From positions 16,186,049 through 16,250,048 of the forward strand of contig ML662449.1 of assembly GCA_007570785.1 (NCBI GenBank): a stretch of 64,000 nucleotides of DNA, given 5' to 3'. Shown here piece by piece: positions 59,098 through 64,000 of the stretch. The notes beneath the pieces were generated by a model. The model searched no databases, had not been told where the DNA came from, and saw only the letters and a list, made by a program, of their open reading frames with translations. The position numbers and the translations under genes were made by a program. Numbering within the stretch: position 1 is the stretch's first letter; each line of letters opens with the position of its first letter. Source of the DNA: Antilocapra americana (lineage: Eukaryota; Chordata; Mammalia; Artiodactyla; Antilocapridae).

Positions 59098-60304
59098 GGC
59101 TAAACTTCAACAGTACATGAACCAACAACTTCCAGATGTACAAGCTGGATTCAGAAAAGGCAGAGGAACCAGAGATCAAATTGCCAACATCCGCTGGATC
59201 ATAGAAAAAGTAAGAGAATTACAGAAAAACATCTACTTTTTCTTCATTGACTAATCTAATGCCTTTGACTGTATGAATTGCAGCAAACAGTGGGAAATTC
59301 TTAAAGAGATGGGAATACCTGACCACTATACCTGCCTCCTAAGAAACTAGTATGCTGAACAAGAAGCAACAGTTAGTATTGGACATGGATCAATGGACTG
59401 GTTCCAAATTGGGAAAGGAGTACATCAAGGCTGTATATTGTCATACAATTGCCACTTATATGCAGGGTATGTCACGCAAAATGCCCATCTGAATGAAGCT
59501 CAAGCTGGAATCAAGATTGCTGTGAGAAAAACCAACAACCTCAGATATGCAAATGATATCACAGTAATGGAAGAAAACGAGGAGGAAAAAAGAATCTCTT
59601 GATGAAGGTGAAAGAGGAGAGTGAAAAACTGACTTAAAACTCAACGCTCAAAAAATGAAGATCATGGTATTGGGTCCTATCACTTCATGGCAAATAGGTG
59701 GGAGAAACAATGGAAACAGGGACAGATTTTAATTTTCTTGTGCTCCAAAAATCACTGCAGATGGTGACTGCAGCCATGGAATTAAAAAATGCTTGCTTCT
59801 TGGAAGAAAAGCTGTGACATACCTAGCCAATATATTAAACAGCAGAGACATCATTTTGCTGATAAAGCTCCAGCTATGATTTTTCTAGTTGTGAATGTGA
59901 TAGCTGGATCATAAAGAAGGTTGAGTGCTGTAGAATTGATGTCTATGAAACGTGGTGCTGGAGAAGACTCTTGAGAGTCCCTTGGACAAACCAAGATCCA
60001 ACCAGTCAATCCTAAAGGAAATCAACTCTGAATATTCACTGGGAGGACTGATGCTGAAGATGAAGCTACAATACTTTTGCTACCTGACGTGAGGAGCCGA
60101 GTCAGTGGAAAAGATCCTGATGTTGGAAACGGTTGAGGGCAGGAGGGGAAGTGGGCAACAGAGGATGAGATGGTAGGCTGGCATCACTGATTCAATGGAC
60201 ATGAGCTTGAGCATATCTGTGTGATGGTGAAGAACAGGCAAAACTGGTTTGCTACAGTCCGTGGCATTGCAAACATTTGGGCACAACTTAACGACTGAAC
60301 AACA
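59098..60304 (+). mobile_element. BovB LINE, RT to 3' end, inactive
   Basis: Sense, from ggctaaacttcaacagtacatg to gactgaacaac. The frame at 59393-59602 shows DWFQIGKGVHQGCILS and the active-site box as YAND. Stops occur early (an in-frame taa just after tcattgac). It is 5'-truncated. It lies 570 bp downstream of another BovB in the same orientation. Confidence 0.95.
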
Positions 60305-62213
60305 AAAAGAGCAAAAGTCAACCTACAGCCTGCTGGCTCCATTGGCTTGAAATCATATAGTTGTGGTATTGAGTCACCCACAATAAGTGCATTCTGCTCC
60401 AAGGAAAGATGAGAAGATGATTGTATCAGCATGCAGTAATAAAAGCTTAGAAAAATATCAATAAGTATGTGAATGTACATTTAAATCATAAGACATTTTA
60501 GAAGTTTTTATATTTATGTCTAGATTAATGCTCATAATACTCAACTGGAAATGGATTGGCAAAGATGTAGGAAAAAAACTAGAAGGAAAATTAATAGTTG
60601 AGGTATGTAATACTATTTTTTTAACAACTGGTAAAGCTTTGTCTAAGGGTCTAAATCATTAATGTATAATATGTATTCTCTTGAATCACTTCACATGATT
60701 TTAATTTTATACTTTAAAATTAATAATTTAATAAGATATATTATTTTAAATTGCTTGTACTTTTAAACTTATCATTAAATATGGATATTTTATGAACTGT
60801 AAACCACTTGAAGAGAGCTCACAAATCTTCTTTATGAACTTTAATGTACAAAGTACAGAAAGTGTTTTCACAATGTAGGTCAAGGAAGCTGTAAATTAAA
60901 AAGAAAAATTACCAAATTTGGAAAAAAAAATTATTTAGGAAACAAAAATTTGTATTATAAGCATTTTACATTTATATACAATTTTAATGAATATATAGTT
61001 AAGTACATTAAAGTTTAAACATTTTGAAGACATGAAGTTACTAACATTTAAGCTGATGCATGTGAAGTGTAATCTTTTAAAAAAGATTTTATAATTTTTC
61101 ACTAATATTTTTGTAATAATAATAATAATGATGAAGCTGATGAGTTTAACAAAACTAATGCCCAAGACTTAAACAAGGGCATATGTATTTTATGTAAATG
61201 TTAATGCTCTTTTTCAGGGGGAAAAGTCTTTATTTTATATTCTGAATTTCCTCTTGCATTTAGTTTCTTTAGTGAACTACTAATAAAGTCACTTAGAATT
61301 GAAATCATGTTAAAGAAGTTAATATGCAAAGGAAATTCTCTGTAAGAGCCACAATTCATCTTCTCTATAAATAAATATTTTCACATACAATGAATCATGA
61401 AAAAAGTGTCAGAAGGCAGGGGACTAAATATTACTAATTTCTTAAAATTATAGGAAGAGTGAATAAACATGACTTTTCCTGAACTAGTACCTGCTTTACA
61501 AACTCCTTCTGATTAGTTTACTATCAGGTTGAGAAGAGAAACCTACATTCTCACTGACATTGAAAAACATTGTTAATTAGCTAATTTCTTAATTGCAAAA
61601 TTAACATCTTAACAAAAATAGCTCATTTCCAAATAAAGTAATTAAAGACAAAAAAATTACCAATAAAGAAGTTCAAAGGAATAATTGATACATAATATTT
61701 TATTTCTATTTGTACATGCCTCTGTGTTTAAAAGCAACTCTTAAAGAAACCTTGGTTCAAAGCAATCTATCAACATGGAGAGTTTGTGTACAAGAACTGT
61801 GTGTCCTTAGTTTTAGGGGGAAAAAATCCAGCATATTTTGACTGTCTTTTCTCTGTTTTGTCAATGGATTATTTTCAGAAAGCTTTCTCCTATAATTTTT
61901 TTTTTAATTCACTACTGGTGACAAGCATGTAGAGATGTTACTTTAAAAAATACAGTGTAAAATGTGCTTAAATTGTGTAACCATTCTTTGTCCTATCCAT
62001 CTAGCTAAGCATTCATCATATCCAGGCTCTCTCCTTACTAGTCCTGTAAATTCATAAAGGAGCCTTTCTAGCCATCAGCGAGCCTCCCCTCCTTCCAGGG
62101 GCCTCCCGTTTCTTCTGACAGGCGGTGGGTTTCCTATCTCTGAGTCCCCACACTAGCTGGGCTTGCTTGCTTAGCTACAGATCACCATACCAATTCAAGG
62201 GCAAATCACCACC
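60305..62213. other. 1.9 kb DNA with no recognised repeat
   Basis: Very AT-rich at 60480-61650. 61990-62210 is richer in GC. No interspersed repeat, exon or RNA gene recognised. Confidence 0.45.
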
Positions 62214-62224
62214 ATTTCTAGACT

Positions 62225-62500
62225 GCTGCTGCTGCTGCTAAGTCGCTTCAGTAGTGTCTGACTCTGTGCGACCCCATGGACAGCAACCCACCAGGCTCCT
62301 TTGTACCTGGGATTCTCCAGGCAAGAGTACTAGAGTGGGTTGCCATTTCTTTCTCCATTGAAAGAAAGTGAAAAGTGAAAGAGAAGTTCCTCAGTTGTGT
62401 CCTACTCCTAGCGACCCCATGGACTGTAGCCTACCAGTCTCCTCCATCCATGGGATTTTCCAGGCAAAAGTACTGGAGTGGGTTACCATTGCTTTCTCCG
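62225..62500 (-). mobile_element. Bov-A2 SINE with 11-bp target duplication
   Basis: A complete antisense dimer: (ctg)n, taagtcgcttcag, first unit, linker gaaagtgaaaagtgaaag, second unit, ending ttaccattgctttctccg. The perfect 11-bp repeat atttctagact at 62214-62224 and 62501-62511 defines a 276-bp insertion. Confidence 0.96.
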
Positions 62501-62554
62501 ATTTCTAGACTATGTTACCACAATGGTTTTCCAATTGTCCTATCTTCAAACATT

Positions 62555-62755
62555 CTCTTCACACTAACTATATGCTAGACACTTTTCTAAGCTTCAAGTA
62601 TTAACTCATTGTGGCCTCCAAATGAGTCTGTAAGTTAGGTATTCTACGCTATTTAAAAAATGAACGATTGGAAGCAGTCAGCAGTTACCTGCCATAAATT
62701 CATGAATCTTAGTGGCAGAACTGAGATTGGAATCCAGGCAGAATCATAATGCCAT
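62555..62755 (+). mobile_element. MIR SINE
   Basis: aactatatgctagacactttt, caagtattaactcattg, ggcagaactgagattggaatcc and caggcagaatcataatgcc follow the MIR consensus over about 200 bp. Confidence 0.7.
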
Positions 62756-64000
62756 GAGTTGAGTTTAACCATAAAATTATCTCTGATTTGGACCATTCAA
62801 TGCTGCTGAATCTTGTTTTGGATAGCATCCAAAAGCCTTACTATGACTTACAAGGATGCTTCTTCACTAAAACATCTTGACATAATACTGCACTACAGAT
62901 ATACAGTAATATTTTTATTTTCAGAATGGTTTCTGATCTTGGTTTACTTTGATTTTTATATAGTTGCTTTTATTTTATTTTATATCTTAGCTTAAGTGGC
63001 TTACTTGAAGAGGTCACACACCTTAAATATATGATATAAACTATAAGCTATTAAAACATCTGATGTGTCTCTGATCGTAGATCTCACCAAGCTCTTCTGT
63101 AAGACATGCTTGTCTCTTCATAAGACAATATGATTTGTGAATATATGTTATAGTTTATTCTTAAATTTAGTAAAAACCTTGATATACAGTATATAATCAA
63201 TATGCATTAGCCAAATAGAGCAATGGAAAAAAAATGGCTGAATGGATAAATGTAAGAATTTATCAGAATCATTTACTATTAAATTATATATAAAATACTA
63301 TTTATTATATATAGCATATAATATATTGCATATAAAGTATTATATATTTTATAGAAATATAATATATATTTCTATTATATTTTTGCAGACATGTGACAGT
63401 GACTTTTATAAACATAACCTCTTGTCTATAGCTGTAAATGTATCAGAAGTTACAAAGTAAGTCAAACTCGGGTAACACGGTTAAGGAGAAAACCTAGTTT
63501 TAAATGATAATGATGCCCTTTTCAATATTTTGTCTTAGTATCTTATAAGCTTTGTATGTATAAAGAACTGTGCTAGGTGTCATGATAGAGTGAAGGTAAA
63601 AATCATAGTATTTTTTGATAAAATTTGCCTGGGAAGCCATAATTCAGTGAAAATACAAAATAGGGAGCTGCATGAATTCATCTAATAAGGGTGCTAGAAG
63701 ATAAATGCAATTAAACTTCTGATAACTGAAAAAAGTACCTACAGGGAACAAAAAAGCTTCACAGAGAGAGAAATTTGGCTGGAACTGAGTAATTGCAATA
63801 CTGTATATAGCTCATGAAGAAGGACTAAAACAAAAAAATACAGAAAAAGTAGTTTATCAATGCTTGTAAATATTATGCAGATGATGAAATATTTTAGTCC
63901 AGGAACAAATACAGGTATGCATGACATAGATTAGACAGGAAAAGGAAGTGGTGATGGTGTCATGTACTAGCCTTGCAAAAGCTTTCTGGTTTTCTCACTT
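62756..64000. other. 1.2 kb AT-rich DNA, nothing recognised
   Basis: A very AT-rich tract with many tatata runs lies at 63280-63380. No supported feature to the end of the window. Confidence 0.4.

Overview
The window is non-coding nuclear DNA from a ruminant, most likely a bovid (cattle, buffalo, yak, sheep or goat). This rests on the repeats. There are 11 copies of the BovB (RTE-type) LINE. There are about two dozen Bov-tA / Bov-A / Bov-A2 SINEs, whose body derives from BovB, and one CHR-type tRNA-derived SINE. There are also artiodactyl LINE-1 fragments and ruminant endogenous-retrovirus LTRs. The DNA is AT-rich by eye and poor in CpG. It contains one 100-N assembly gap (8955-9054) inside an AT microsatellite.

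I find no protein-coding gene, no exon structure that I can support, no RNA gene, no CRISPR array and no prokaryote-like system. The longest open frames are remnants of BovB reverse transcriptase or six-frame translations of SINEs. The window reads as an intergenic or deep-intronic repeat landscape. I did not find an undescribed functional system.

Layout. 1-7 kb: mostly unrecognised AT-rich sequence, two antisense Bov-tA SINEs, a BovB tail and an old L1M 3' end. 7.5-12.2 kb: a young-repeat cluster with three solo LTRs of three types, all on the plus strand, one split by a SINE, plus an L1 3' end carrying the N gap and a BovB tail. 12-19 kb: a MIR split by an unassigned 447-bp insertion, a 67-bp L1 stub, a palindrome cluster and a 1.3-kb BovB. 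19-25 kb: SINEs, a MER5-like DNA transposon, L1 tails and a three-unit SINE fusion. 25-28 kb: a 3.3-kb stretch with nothing I recognise. 28-36 kb: four BovB or SINE blocks with clear target-site duplications. 36-45 kb: a 59-bp L1 stub, a 106-bp segment present twice 1.7 kb apart, an ancient antisense L1, an L1 5'UTR / BovB / L1 ORF2 sandwich and an L1M 3' end interrupted by a clean Bov-A. 45-50 kb: MIRs and a complete solo LTR with a 6-bp duplication, consistent with class II (ERVK). 50-64 kb: an L1 with an inverted 5' piece, a Bov-A2, three more BovB copies including the longest (56559-58514), a final Bov-A2 and a MIR.

The most useful observations are structural. All five BovB copies that span the reverse-transcriptase active site have lost the YADD motif, each in a different way. 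Many insertions keep exact target-site duplications and can be delimited to the base. The 106-bp segment is duplicated at about 96% identity, with one copy lying inside an ancient L1.
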